A stretch of 39,154 bases of DNA from Protostelium mycophagum (taxonomy: Eukaryota; Evosea; Variosea; Protosteliida; Protosteliaceae): positions 1-39,154 of the forward strand of contig MZNV01002805.1 of assembly GCA_002081555.1 (NCBI GenBank). The letters run 5' to 3'. Below the pieces are notes generated by a model that saw only the letters and a list, made by a program, of their open reading frames with translations, was not told the origin of the DNA and did no database searches. Below, piece after piece: positions 24,069 through 38,500 of this stretch (the stretch's first letter is position 1; each line of letters opens with the position of its first letter). The translations under genes and the position numbers were made by a program.

Positions 24069-26186
24069 TCAACTTGAAAATAATATGAAATAATATGTGA
24101 CTTGTACAACAGGCAATAAATTATCTTTCAGAAGAATCACGTTGGCTTCATCACAATATCCTCGTAGAAACTGTCAAGAAAATGGCGCCAATTTCATGCT
24201 GTTCAAATTTCAAAATCATTCTTACCGATTTGTCAATCACGAAAAAAGCTACTTCAGTTGCGGTTGCGTCGCCCCCGTACATTGTTATTTCCGCAGAGAA
24301 GGTCAAATCGTGATTAAGAGAAACATAAGGCTGCTCAAAGGTTGGCTTGGTCCACCAGCCCCCTCCCGCCTGTTCGGGTTTAAATTTTGAATTTCGGAAA
24401 TGGCGGGAAAAACCTTGATGTAACAGGCGACTCGGTAATCATAACAGGAGGAGATGTTTTCGACTGTGCCCCGGAAAGCTTCTGCAGCACCAATCTACAA
24501 TGTTGTAAATACGTCATGTAAAGTTCAAATGATTTTTATTACAAAGTCTGGTTAACGTTCTATTTTTAGAAATATTTACTCGTACAAAAGGTATCTTTTT
24601 TGTGTAACATTTTTTGTGGTCCGGTCACTTGGGCAATAAAATTTCCCATGCGCCAAAAAAATATATAATATTGTACAATATCTTTATGTTATATTTATTT
24701 CTCATAAAATTAGATGATAGCTTGAAGTTAATAATATAATACTAAATAAATACAATATAACAAGATCTAATTGTGGTACACACTGTGAGGTGATCGTGCA
24801 AAATAAGTATCTGACTCCTTACCTTTGGAACATGCATCAGGTTCATAGAAGGTGGTCCGCTGATGACAGCTCTGGCCTGACCCATAATTAATTCCGGAGA
24901 AAATCCCGGTTTTACGTTCCCGAGGGAGTCCATTACGCCCCAATGCGCTCCTCTTTCGCCCTCCTGACGACTTTGAACAATTTTTTATTGTTTTTGATGG
25001 GATTTTTGTATTCTGGGAGTGCAATAAGCCACAGAATATAAAGAGGCTCCTTCGGTAAAGCCATCAACAATCCTGTTCTAATGTGATGATGACATCACAA
25101 TACCTCATGCGTTTTCCACTTCTCATCAAAGGCAGAAAAATAGAAGTAGTCCACTGCTCGGTGCTGCGCCCACTTTGCGAAGCTGACGAAGAAGTTACCG
25201 GCACGCTGCATGTCTGCAATAGCACGGCCATGTGTTTCACCGCCTGAAGGCCATCCGACCTCCGCGATTACAACCTGCTTGCCCTGAAGCAAGATTCAAA
25301 ATTCGAAAAAATGATTTTGGCGGGAAACTCACGTGGCTCATTTGAATGATCCTGTCATAGTGATGTTCTGTGTGTTGCACCGCTTGTTCTTCTGGCATCT
25401 GCACCAAGTCAAAAAATTATTAAAAATTAATTTGTGGATCATGATAATGTGCAAACCTGGTCCCAGTATGCGTATATGTGAACATATACAATGTCTAAAT
25501 ACTCTAAGACTTTTGGATGTTTGTAAAACATTCCATAAGGCTCGGCTGTGGTCACAAGCACCTGCCACATTAGAACGTGAGGACAACTGGAGGTGATCTT
25601 ACCTCTGGTGGGATGGATTGCCTGACGTATTGGATCCATTGTATGAGCTCTGTCTCAGATAGATCCTTTCTTAACAACACCTTATACTGCGTCATCACAG
25701 GTCGCTCTCTACTGTCCTCACCTCATTCCCGACTATGGCCACATCGACGAGAGGTCTAAACATCGCTGAGTTTAATCTGTGAATCTGACACCGAAGACAT
25801 ACCTACCGCTCTGATCGCGCATGTTACACACTCTGATTAGACTGTCTGCCTGAAATGACGTCACCAAAGATCGCCAACAGGATCCTCACCTGGCTATTGT
25901 TCTCCCCAAAAGTCGCGGGGTTAGATAACCAACATCCCATGCTCATCTTCACATCGGGCCTCTATATGTCGTAAGTTCTGATCTTCCAAAAAATGGAGCT
26001 CACCATGTATCTTAATTGTTGAGGTATGTTCTCCAAACCGTTTGCGCTGCCATAAGTTCTGATCGCTGTGACTGGATACGTCTTTAGGAGAATATCTAAA
26101 CGATTGGCGACTTGATTTTGATCGCAGCAGGGTGTCCAAGCGGGCGATTGCCCATCTACCCATGGTGAGAAGCAAAAACCGCTCAT
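24069..26186 (-). CDS. GH17-like endo-1,3-beta-glucanase with C-terminal accessory domain
   Basis: Minus-strand exons begin MSGFCFSPWVDGQSP (ATG at 26186), then IRTYGSANGLENI, DVKMSMGCWLSN, VDVAIVGNE (proton-donor Glu), the hinge VTTAEPYGMFYKHP, and VVIAEVGWPSGGE with the nucleophile Glu, then YFYFSAFDEKWK and HWGVMDSLGNVKPG. These follow the GH17 order. After an AT-rich intron of about 310 nt comes an accessory domain with VACYIKAGGGWWTKPTFE, known as a C-terminal module in some bacterial and protist secreted proteins. It would cleave beta-1,3-glucan of fungal walls. No signal peptide is visible at the chosen start, so a 5' exon may be missing. The stop is at 24069, unless the last exon splices onward into the EH/SH3 gene. 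Confidence 0.75.
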
Positions 26187-26591
26187 GTTGTGTTGTGTTG
26201 ATTGATTAAGGCACAAAAACGGTTTTCCATGAAAGCCAAAAATATTTTATTTTAAAATTTATTTTAAAAAGGAATTTCAGGAAAATGAGCTCAGACATGG
26301 TGGTAAGACATTCACTAATAATTTCTTCATCTAAAATTGAACTCCTCAATGAGTTGATCCTTGAATCTACTCCACGCGTTTGTTATCATGACATTTTCTC
26401 TCACACAATTTTTTTAGAACTTCACCTCATCTGAGGTTAATTCATGGACAAGTTCTCAGCATCTAATTGAACACTTGCAATTTGCTTTTCAAACCAACAA
26501 AAATTGTGATTCTGACAAGTGCGTCTACAATAAGACATTTTCGAGAACAGATTCGATGTCGATTGATTGCAATACTCTATAGCTGATCATC
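26187..26591. promoter_or_regulatory. Divergent spacer between GH17 and OLA1 genes
   Basis: AT-rich stretch with no supported exon. It should hold the promoters of both genes and perhaps an unseen signal-peptide exon of the GH17 gene. Confidence 0.35.
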
Positions 26592-28119
26592 ATGCCTCCC
26601 AAAAAAGTAGAAGAGCCACCAAAGGTCACCATTATGGGCAGACCCGGTAACAACCTTGCCATGGGTATCGTTGGACTCCCCAATGTGGGAAAATCCACCC
26701 TCTTCAACGTGCTCACCAAGTTGTCTGTTATGGCTGAGAACTACCCTTTCTGCACAATCGATCCCAATGAGGCCAGAGTCAATGTGCCTGACCAGAGATT
26801 CGAATGGCTCGTCCAACACTGGAAACCCTCCAGCGAAGTCCCCGCGGCCCTCTCTGTGAGTATTATTATATTTTCAGAGGACGCAGAGTGGATCTAGATC
26901 ATCTGAGCTAAATTTTGGGTGGTGAGCTCATATAAATCATCAGATTACCGATATTGCTGGTCTCATTCGTGGTGCCTCTACTGGTGAAGGTCTTGGAAAC
27001 GCTTTCCTCTCTCACATCAGAGCCGTCGATGGTATCTACCACGTCTGCCGTGTCTTTGATGATGCAGATGTCACTCACGTCGAGGGAGAACTCGATCCCG
27101 TCCGTGATCTGACCATCATCATTGAGGAATTGATTCTAAAGGATCTCGATGCTGTCCAAAAGATCAAGGACAAGACAGAAAGAGAACTTAAGGTTAAGAA
27201 GGACAAGCAGAAGCAGCTCGAGCTGGTGATTAATCTTTCTTATGATTACGACAATTCACGATCATCAGGACACCTACGTTAAGGTTGAGGCTCATCTTTT
27301 GGCCAAGAAGCAAGTCCGTTTGGGAGAGTGGAAGGCTATCGATGTAAGTTCCCTGCGAACTGCACGCCAGAAATTGATCCCCTACAGATTGAAATCATCA
27401 ACACACTCCAACTTTTGACCGCCAAGCCAGTCGTCTACCTCGTCAACATGTCACAGAAGGACTACATCAGAAAGGGTGAGCCAAAAATAAGCTTTTGCCA
27501 AGAATCAAACTCTGATCATACAGGTAACAAATGGATCCCCAAGTTGAAGGCCTGGGTCGACGCCAACGGAGGTGAACCCATGGTCCCCGTCTGTGGAGCT
27601 TTAGAGTCCAAGTACTTGGAGATGTCTGAGGACGAGATCAAGAGCTTCAACGAGGAAAACAAGGTTCAAACTAGCATCCCCAAGATCATTTCTACTGGAT
27701 ACCACTCTCTACAGCTCATCCATTTCTTCACTTGTGGTACTGATGAGGTCAAGTGCTGGACTTTACGGGTGAGCGGGAAGATTTGAGTTTGAAATCTGAA
27801 AAAAACAGTTGGGAGCCAAGGCCCCCCAGGCCGCCGGAGTCATCCACACCGATTTCGTGAGTTTGAAATTCAAATTTCGTTTTGTAACGGTCTTTCCAGG
27901 AACGTGGATTCGTCTGCGCTGAAGTCATGAAGTTTGACGACTACAAAGAGCTCGGTTCTGAGTCAGCAGTCAAGGCTGCCGGAAAATACAAGCAGGAGGG
28001 AAGAAACTACGAGGTCAAGGACGGTGACATCATATTCTTCAAGGTGAGATGTCTTTAGTTGTTGAGATGTAGACTGACAAATGAAGGCCAACACAGTGGG
28101 ACTTGACAAGAAGAAGTAA
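26592..28119 (+). CDS. OLA1: Obg-like ATPase 1 (YchF family)
   Basis: Eight exons (26592-26855, 26944-27225, 27269-27343, 27388-27475, 27524-27768, 27809-27856, 27900-28043, 28087-28119) sum to 1,179 nt, 392 residues, close to the roughly 396 of the human protein. G1 [10 protein letters not shown]3 [10 protein letters not shown] and the diverged G4 NMSQKDY, in place of NKxD, mark the YchF/OLA1 subgroup, which hydrolyses ATP rather than GTP. A helical insert and a C-terminal TGS domain ([20 protein letters not shown]) follow. It is a cytosolic ribosome-associated housekeeping ATPase. Codon use is more biased to C-ending codons than in neighbouring genes, as expected for a highly expressed gene. 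Confidence 0.97.
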
Positions 28120-28512
28120 TGACGAATAGACTGTCGTATCGTTTAAGTGTCTATTCTTTTCTGTTGTGAACAACTCAGATCATTGCATGAGCGATCCACA
28201 TATGGACTTCGGGGTTGCTGTTCTGTTCAAGGCCTGTGGTCAGTTTGTACATTCTCTGCAAAGCATTTGTCAGCTTTTGTGTGCCCAGAGCATGTGGGTG
28301 GGCCTTGAGTGTTGTGTTTCTGTTTATGTCTGCTCAGAGTATGCTTTGTGTGCTCCTCTCTGAGCAAAACAACCCATTGCAACCATTTGGTATGTATCTG
28401 TGCAACCAAAGACATCCAAAAAAGGAAAACTCGCTGAGGTTCCAGTTGACAGACATCCCCACGGAATGTTTCCATTTCCTTTCATTCCGAAAGCTCATCG
28501 ATCAACAGCAGC
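28120..28512. other. Intergenic region
   Basis: Lies between OLA1 and the small Cys-rich gene. Open frames on both strands overlap here but none has a start, splice fit or family match. It presumably contains the OLA1 3' end and the promoter of the next gene. Confidence 0.35.
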
Positions 28513-28843
28513 ATGTCTTCTTTCCGTACCTTTATCATCCTCCTCCTCGTCGCTCTCTTTGCATGTGCTTCCGCATCTTGCTCCAATGTCAGATGCAGAA
28601 TGGCTTGCTGTGATGACGGACAGATCATGAGAGCTCGCTGCTACGATCCCAGCACTCAATCCTGCCCAAGAGATAAGTTTAATGGCAAGACATACCTCTG
28701 CAGCGTGAGTCCATTCAATTAATAATGTATCGGATGTAAATTGAATTATGCAGTTGGGCGAGGAATCCTGCCGTGGAGCTTGCTACAACACCACTTTATT
28801 CGGTTGCTCTGCTGGAAGCATCAAGCCAATCTCTTTCCTGTAA
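28513..28843 (+). CDS. Small secreted cysteine-rich protein
   Basis: Two exons (28513-28704, 28754-28843) give 93 residues. A clear signal peptide (TFIILLLVALFACASA) is followed by a mature chain of about 70 residues with twelve cysteines in two halves, each built around a CY(D/N)-type motif and a later Cys: CYDPSTQSC and CYNTTLFGC. This pattern resembles small secreted carbohydrate-binding-like proteins of fungi and amoebae, but the family is not certain. AATAAA lies about 12 bases after the stop. It sits between the glucanase and chitinase genes, which fits a wall-binding role (inference). Confidence 0.75.
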
Positions 28844-29191
28844 GTGGAACCAACAATAAAATGCATCAGGGAAATGGTATTTTTACTTCTCGATATTATC
28901 ACACAATCAACCGAATTGAGCCGATGCTCTCCAACAAAACATTTAATGACCAGTTTCTACTGAGATTGCGTCTGACGCCGGAATGTGAAATGTAGTCTCA
29001 TCCGGACCCATTGTTTGCACTGGAGGGTTGGGTGAACCATTTCCACAGACTCCGCGGAGTTGCTCGATGATGGGATCAGGCCTTGTCTTCGCAAAGTGAC
29101 TTGTCTGAAAAACTCGAGATGTTGTTTCTCTATTGAATAACGCTGCAAGTAGCACGGTTTGCCATTGTCAATTCGACGAAATTGACGTAAT
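28844..29191. other. Intergenic region before tRNA-Pro
   Basis: Contains the AATAAA of the Cys-rich gene at the left. Two overlapping minus-strand frames of 63-70 codons are present between 28943 and 29155, with no match or splice context. I see no supported gene. Confidence 0.35.
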
Positions 29192-29262
29192 GGCCTTATA
29201 GTTTAGAGGTAAAATTCCTGCTTCGGGTGCAGGAGGCCCGGGTTCGAGTCCCGGTAAGGCCC
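29192..29262 (+). tRNA. tRNA-Pro (anticodon CGG)
   Basis: This 71-nt cloverleaf has acceptor GGCCTTA/TAAGGCC with discriminator C, anticodon stem CCTGC/GCAGG with loop TTCGGGT (anticodon CGG), and T-arm CCCGG-GTTCGAGT-CCGG pairing. CCA is not encoded, there is no intron, and TTTT follows. It lacks the TCTACAACCA leader. Confidence 0.96.
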
Positions 29263-29320
29263 AGTCCTTTTGTTGCTTTTCTGGGCCCAACAGCCAAATA
29301 TATAGAAGAAGCATTTATTT

Positions 29321-31490
<2,170 letters not shown>

Positions 31491-32198
31491 CTCTGGAGGC
31501 GGGAAGAATGAGCGTCAGGGGCTGAGTTGTGTGTCGACGTTTTGGAGACTCTGTTTCTGTCAGGCACTTGTCTGACTTTTTCACGGAGATGCCATGAACA
31601 GTCTTTTGACAGTCACAAATATGTCCTTCCTGTAAATCTGCTGGCCAAGATACAAATCCGCCAACTCTTGCAACAAATATTCTGAATACAAGTATTAATG
31701 GCCATACATATTTTTTCTGCCAATTTTCCAAGACCACACAAATCTATTCAAGAACAACACTTATATTTCAAGATGTTGCAGTGATTGTACATTGCATAAT
31801 TGTGCTCCTCAAAATGAACTTCTGCATGATCTTATAAATGAAACGCTTCAATTGAGGACACAGAATATGCCCTTATATATATTTTCCATCAGATCTTCAC
31901 AGCCATGTATGCTCTCTTTGCGTTTCTTTTGAATTAAAGATTTTATTGTTTTTTATATCCAAGATATTTCTCAGAATATTGAACGAAGATGTGGTCGACG
32001 TCTTCCAAAAATTCTCGTGTGGTGCTTGCTCTTGGGGAATTTGCCAACGTTTTTTACCTACTTTGGAAATCCTCTTCTGAACCCAGAACTGGATTTTGCA
32101 TGAGCAACTTGCCGGTCTTGGAAGAAAAATTTTGGCGCCTTGTTTGCGCTGAATTTTGAATTTTTAAAAGGCCAACCGAACGTTTGGTCTTTTTGGTG
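31491..32198. promoter_or_regulatory. Divergent region between chitinase and LIN9 genes
   Basis: About 700 bases without a supported exon. It should include both promoters. Only chance-like frames are seen, with no motif I can name. Confidence 0.4.
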
Positions 32199-35088
32199 AT
32201 GCAAGGCACACCCAGAAAGAGCGCTCGAAATGTTTCCAAGAAGCCAGAAGAGTCGACACAAAATCCTCTTGGATTGAAATGGTCGAGGGAGGAGCTGGCT
32301 ATCTTCTTTCAAGGTGATGATCTCACCATCGGTCACACAGAATCTCATCGTCTCAGGATTTAGAACCCATAATGTGAGCTTTGGGAAGTATGTTGGTGAG
32401 GGGACCCCTCTACCAGAACGAACGGAGGAAATGGCAGAAGCACTATACTCTACCAACAAGAATTATTTGGGAGATAAGAACTCCACCGCAGAGGGTTTTG
32501 CTGGTGTGATGGAAGATTTTTACAATAGGATGGCTATGATTTTTTCCATGGAGGGTATGTCCGAAAGCAATATTTCATCTGACGAAAGCCCAGCGGCGAA
32601 TAAGCCTGGTCGTCCATCTACCCCGAAATCAACACCTGCGAGGGTATGTGATAATCACTTGCTCATTTTTCCACTCATATTGTAACAGCGAACCACAAAG
32701 AGGAAAGAAAAGGACGACAGCAGCCCAGAGGTGATCCCGGATTATTTGTGATCCCATCTTCGACATCAGACCGACGTACATTCCAGGGCAAAGATAAAGT
32801 GAAGAGGAGGCTCTTCTCGAGCCCAAATAAGAAACAAAAGACCGAGAGATCTAAGAAGAAAGACATCGACAGTGGCGAGAGGATGCCGGCCAAAATGAGA
32901 GACAAAAGCATGAGGAAAGAGACTTACCAAGAGGACCAGCCACAGATTATAGAGCAACCAGCCACACAACAAGCCGTGAAAGCCGCAGAAAAATTGGCCA
33001 AGACTCTAGAGAGACCGGAGTTCCGAAAGTAAGTATAGTTTTTTATCTGACAAGTGTGCTGTGGCAGCCAGGCATTGTGATATCTGTTAAATACCAGTGT
33101 ACACTTGCAAAGTCACAAAATCGAGGCAGTGATATTTGAGTTGACTCGTTGTAGATGGTGTATATACGAGTGGTTCTACCCTTCGATTGACAGAGGATAT
33201 TTTAACCATAATGAGTTCCAAGAGAGTTTAAATGAATTAAACCTTGGAAAGGTGATTTTTTCCTTTTTTCTTAGACGAGTTTTTTGCGTCTAAAATATGA
33301 TTATTCGTAGTTTGGACAGCTCTACAGTGTTGTAGATGACCAATATTAGGTGAACAAAGTGAGTCGTATGGAATGGTCTTATTTTAGAGACCGTATGGGA
33401 AAGCCCCGAAGGTTTTCAGAGGCCTTTTTGCGAGAGGAGAGACACCAGCTCCACCAATACAGAGAACACGTGAGAAGGTTAAGAGGTGAATATTACACTC
33501 AAATAATTCCCATCTTTATCTAAGCATCAACAATAAATAGTCATAATTGAATTCAAAGATTTGTGATGATTTCCAGGAATTTATTCAGACTTCGACACGA
33601 CGTCATCGAATTACCAACAGGCGACGAATGGGTCGAATGTGATCGTCAGAGAGATCCCTCCACAGCTCAGCGAGGGTAACAGCGTTGTAGTGTATCACCA
33701 GGGAGATCTACACCGAGCCAATGTGGTATCCGTTGTAGACTCAGCGCACTACATGGTGAGTTGTAGATGAGATAAATCTCGCGCACTTTTTTAATTCACA
33801 GAACAATACACGAGACTTATATTTCAATTTTACCCAAAAGAATCTAATCAAACCGCATAAAATGACGTCCCAACAGGTGTACATACCCTCTCTAAAACAA
33901 GAGATCACGGTGTCAGATGACAATGTGATGAGCAGTGAGTTGGAGGTGCGTCCTTACATACCAGCATCACCAGAGCAGCAAGTCCCAGAAGAGCCCATGG
34001 GTGAGTACTTTGAAATAGTAAATGGACATTACTGAAGCATTTGTTTTTTCTGTTCCTGCGGGCTAAAGACCAATTGTTGCTTGCTGCAGAGAATATTAGC
34101 CGGCTGTTTCCTTGTGAAACAATCCCCTCAGTTGCGGCTTCGCCGCAACATTTAATTACTGCCAGAAAAGCTGCACACCACCAGACAAGAATACCCTCTA
34201 AAAATATGGGAAATATTTCAGTAGATGATGACGTCATACCAGTCATAGAAGAGCCCCCACAGACAGTGGAGATTACGCCAGTGGCAATTGCCCCCATGCC
34301 TCACGGAACGGCCAGGGTCGAGCACGTTGTAGAATTTCTGAAATTGGCCAAAATGAAATTACTGTTGGTGGAAGAACTGGCCATATTGAATAATCGCGCC
34401 GAGGACATCGTGAGTTTACATCGTTGTAGATGCATATTAAATTTTCATCCAAAAACATTCATCGGCACATTGCGAACGATGACGTCATGGTGTTGTAGTG
34501 GTCAATGACAAAATGAGCGACATCACGATGATGACATCATACAGGCATTAAGAGGTGAAGATTACCCTGCAGATTTCAGAAGAGATTACGCATACGTAAT
34601 ATATACCCTGGGGTCCATCAATAAGCAGGTATATATCTATTGAATAAATTGGAGTTTTAAACGAATTGTAGATACATGCGTTGAGCGCCAAGATGTGTAA
34701 ACCCCAACCCGTTGTAGATACCCAAGCGAGAATCTACAACGACCTACCTTCTGCCACACTACAACCATGGCTCAGCCAGATCTCACCGAAATGCAAAAAG
34801 ACAGCAAGAAGAGTCGTTTTCCACCAGTCAGAAGAGGTCCGTCATATTCCCCCGAAATTTCACACTCATTCTCATTCTGATGAAACTGACTCGTTGTAGA
34901 CAGAAGAGACTGCAGAAGTGGAGCCGGAGACTGAGAATGTCGTGCAGCAGTCTGTGACGTCATGCCTCTCTCTTCTGTTGCATTTGGCAGAGTGCGCAGA
35001 CGCTGAACTTACAACAGTGGACATGAATTTTGCCATACAATCCGCTTTGGCCTCTTGCAGGCCACAGAATGACGCCAATGTGCCGTGA
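32199..35088 (+). CDS. LIN9: LIN9 / ALY homologue (DIRP domain), MuvB/DREAM complex subunit
   Basis: It starts MQGTPRKSARN. A SANT-like N-terminal part (LKWSREELAIFFQGF.. ALYSTNKNYLG..) and a basic linker precede the DIRP domain: YEWFYPSIDRGYFNHNEF (about 33165), then VSRMEWSYFRDRMGKPRRF and ALREERHQ-type residues to about 33485. A beta-rich segment (VVVYHQGDLHRANVVSVVD) and a C-terminal helical part with DYPADFRRDYAYVIY, ending at TGA 35086-35088, complete the family layout. LIN9 links the MuvB core to E2F/DP or Myb factors in cell-cycle transcription. Some joins use distant acceptors. The long intron 34002-34218 contains a perfect hairpin, GTTGCGGC-TTC-GCCGCAAC. Confidence 0.85.
34127..34148. 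repeat. Perfect GC-rich hairpin inside a LIN9 intron
   Basis: GTTGCGGC-TTC-GCCGCAAC has an 8-bp perfect stem and a 3-base loop. It belongs to the dispersed GCGGCAAAGCC/GGCTTTGCCGC palindrome group described under findings. Confidence 0.7.
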
Positions 35089-35592
35089 GTTGAAGTTTTT
35101 ATTCGTAAATTGGCGATTCGCGTTGTAGATTTGGACTTAGAATTTCAGGGCATTTTTGGAGATGCAGAAGGAAGTGAAAACGATACAACACGATTACCTC
35201 ACAAAAAGAATCCAATAAAATTCTGGGGTTTAGGGTTTAGGGTAAACCCGGAAATTATCCTGCGTCAAGTTCACGTGATAACCCTCGTGCTTGTACATTC
35301 TATTTATAGCAATACAGGGATTGTCGAAATCTCCTTCGTGTTGCTCGAGGAACCTATCTACAATCGCGGCTGATAATCTACAACGCGAAAACATAACCAA
35401 TATTTAATTTTTACTTATTGATCATGAGATCTTCATAGTAATTTTTCGACTGAAGAGAAGAGACACAAAATTTCCAATTTTTTAGATTTTTAAAAATACA
35501 GATTTATATGTTGCGGACATTCCCATCAACTTCTATTTGCTCGAGAGACGGGCGCGTACATCGTACCATCACCATTGTATTTATTTGCCTTA
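35089..35592. other. Convergent intergenic region with telomere-like repeat
   Basis: 3' ends of the LIN9 and receptor-kinase genes face each other here. It contains GGGTTTAGGGTTTAGGGT at about 35226, followed by TAAACCC, and several GTTGTAGA/TCTACAA words. No gene was recognised. Confidence 0.5.
35225..35249 (+). repeat. Interstitial telomere-like repeat
   Basis: Two and a half copies of TTTAGGG followed by the reverse-complement word TAAACCC. TTTAGGG is the plant-type telomere unit. With so few units this could be chance or a repair scar. Confidence 0.4.
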
Positions 35593-38500
35593 CTATCGGA
35601 GTTCTCTGGTACTCAGTGAGCTCTGATTGTACAAAAAATAAAAATCACCTCTTGTTACGGAAGCAGAGCAGTCGATTGCCTCAGTCACTATGCCAGTTCC
35701 ACATGCAATCGCGTTGACTAACTCTTCAAATGTTGGTCTTGAGTCGGGGTTTGATTCCCAAGAATCTGTAGAATAATTTGATTCTGTGACAGACAAACAT
35801 GAAGAGTTACCAGCCATTACTTTCTGAACCCACGGTTCACAGTCAGGAAAGGGAAGTCTTTGCTCTTCAGTCACAATAGTGATTGCAGCTTCCATGGGCG
35901 TCAGCCCTTCCCATGGCTCTTTCTCGGTGATAATCTCCCACACAACAACCCTACACTGTTAGAACAATGCATGGTGAATGCGATGCACTCACCCAAAAGA
36001 GAAGACATCGGTGGCAGGCGAGTACTTTCTGTCACGTATGGCTGTAATTCTCTGTCAGAATCATCACATAAATAATTACGTGCCTTCAGGAGCCATCCAC
36101 TTGAGTGGACCTGTAGTTGTTTGTGTTGTAGATGGTCCAGCGTTTTCTGTCTCACGAGACATTCCAAAGTCAGACACCTGTCACAATCTGTCAGACTCAT
36201 CTTTTTGCATCTCTCTGCTTTTTGCTACCTTTGGCTCCAGATGCTTGGTCAATAGTATGTTTCTTGCAGCCAAGTCTCTGCATCCGTTATCTCTCATATC
36301 ACACTGCACTCACCTATGTATGACCTTCTCCTGATGCAGATGCAGCATTCCTAATGCTATTCCATATATAAATCTGTCTTTTTGTTCTTGGTCTACTGTG
36401 TGGTTGGCCAGATAGCCTGATTATATCAACTGAGTGCATGTGATCAAACTACTTACTGAGAAGAGATCCGCCTTCACAGAACTCACTGTCAAACCGTTAG
36501 TCAATTGATAATAAGCCAACATATATCACGTGATCTGTCGTCAATCAGTCAAGATGTAAATGTAAGATGAGATGTACCATAGACAATGGATCTGGTGGAA
36601 ATGTCACTCCAATGCTGTAAACTGTCAGTATTACTCTTACATTATTGGGTATAATGGCTGTACTCACAATAAGACCACATTCTATCAGCATATCAGCATG
36701 TATGTATATCAAAATAAGCAAAACTCACTGGATGTGCTCTGAGCCTTCTGAGGATTGATATCTCACTCATAAACTCACTGAGTTGCTTGTGTGTCACATG
36801 TTCAGCCCTGATCTACACCACATCATTCATCACGTCTTCATCCTTATCACTTTACCTGCTTCACAGCAACTCTCAAGTTTCTCCATTCTGCCCTGTAGAC
36901 CACTCCAAATGCACCAGATCCTATCTCTGTCATATCATGTAGCTCAGAATATAGTACCTTGTATGATTTCAATATGATGTGAGATAAAATGGCTTACAAT
37001 AGAGTTTTTGGCCTCCCCAAGATTGATTGTAGACAGATCAATCATCTCTAGCTGTCTGTCATAAAAGCCTCCTTTGCTCTGTTTCTTCTTGTATAAGATG
37101 ACAAAGACAATCACTATGATCACTAACAGTGCTGAGATACCAACTACTAGCCCAACAATTAGCCCTGTGGTGTTGAAGCTGTTAGTTGATGCTAATATTG
37201 CTGCAGATGTAGTGGGGATAATAGTACTGACACTCAGCACCTACGCTATTCAGTTGATGTAGGATTAGACTTGTGACCTGATAGTTTGGTATCTGATTGT
37301 TGTTTGCAATTGAGGCTATCTCCGCTACGGTCCTCTCTGCATTTCCTTCATTCATGCTCCCAGATGGTGGTGGACCCACGATCAGGTCTATAATAACGCT
37401 GTAGATGTCACTTGATGAATTTCAAAAACAAAATTGCACCTGCCAGAGCGAATATCATAAATTGACAGTCAGCTTCTTGTGATATTTGCTGAAGAAGCAA
37501 GTGTATTCAGAAACAGACTAGAATCAAATGATGACACGTTGCCTTGTATTTTGAGTGAAATATTGCTACTTTGCATGTCTGTGCCAGCGATGCATCTGTC
37601 AATTTGTCAAAACATAATTATCTCCTTAAAGTTATGCACCTTGCATCACAGAGATAGTACGATTGCCATGTGATCGGACACATGAATGTGTTGTATGACA
37701 TATCACAGCTGATATTCCTCCCACTCCACTGTACATGCCCAATGTTCATGTTGTCGATCAAACTGTTGTGGCTGACATCAATCACATCTAGATTGGCGAG
37801 TTGTAGAAGAGGTGGAAGAGAGCCAGTGATGCTGTTGTGGCTTACATTCATCACCTGCAAAGTTTAAAATCTTGACTGTTTTCAATCATGGTTGTGTTGC
37901 ATTCTAAGAAAATATTAGCAATTTTCTGGCAAATAGATGATTACAAACCCTTAAATTGTAGAGATCAGATAGAGAGGGAAGTGTCCCATTTAGCTCATTG
38001 TCGCTCAAATCTATTGTTTGTAATTTCAACTTGTTAGAGAAGTCAGACACAGCACCTGTAACTCCTTCAAGCTACAGCTCGTTTAATTATGGAAAACCTG
38101 AGAAGTGATTATGACTAATGTTCAACACAGTCACAGAGACCAGTCCACTGATAAACTGTGTTTCCCCGGAAAAGCTGTTGCAACTCAAGTCCATCTCTGT
38201 CAGATCTGAAACGAATGCGTTCACTTGTCCATTGAAATTATTATTCTGCAGTCGCAGAGTTGTCATTGTGCGGATGTTGTACAGAGATGTTGGTATCTGT
38301 CCGGACATCTTGTTGTTTAAAAAGTCAAGCTTCTGCAACAACCTAAGGTTACCAATGTTGGATGGCATTGGTGCATTGATCAGGTTGTTTGACATATTGA
38401 GCGTCTACAGCGAGATCAGTAACCTATGAGGCAATGACAGATTACCTGAAGGAACGTCAAACTTGACACAAACGACAGGTCTGAAGATGCCAAGAAATTG

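Noticed and set aside
24540-24780. AT-rich block as a possible replication origin or mobile element
   Set aside because: It fits within a long intron of the GH17 gene whose flanking exons join in phase; no terminal repeats were seen.
28943-29155. Two overlapping minus-strand frames of 63-70 codons
   Set aside because: No start context, splice continuation, family signal or compositional support.
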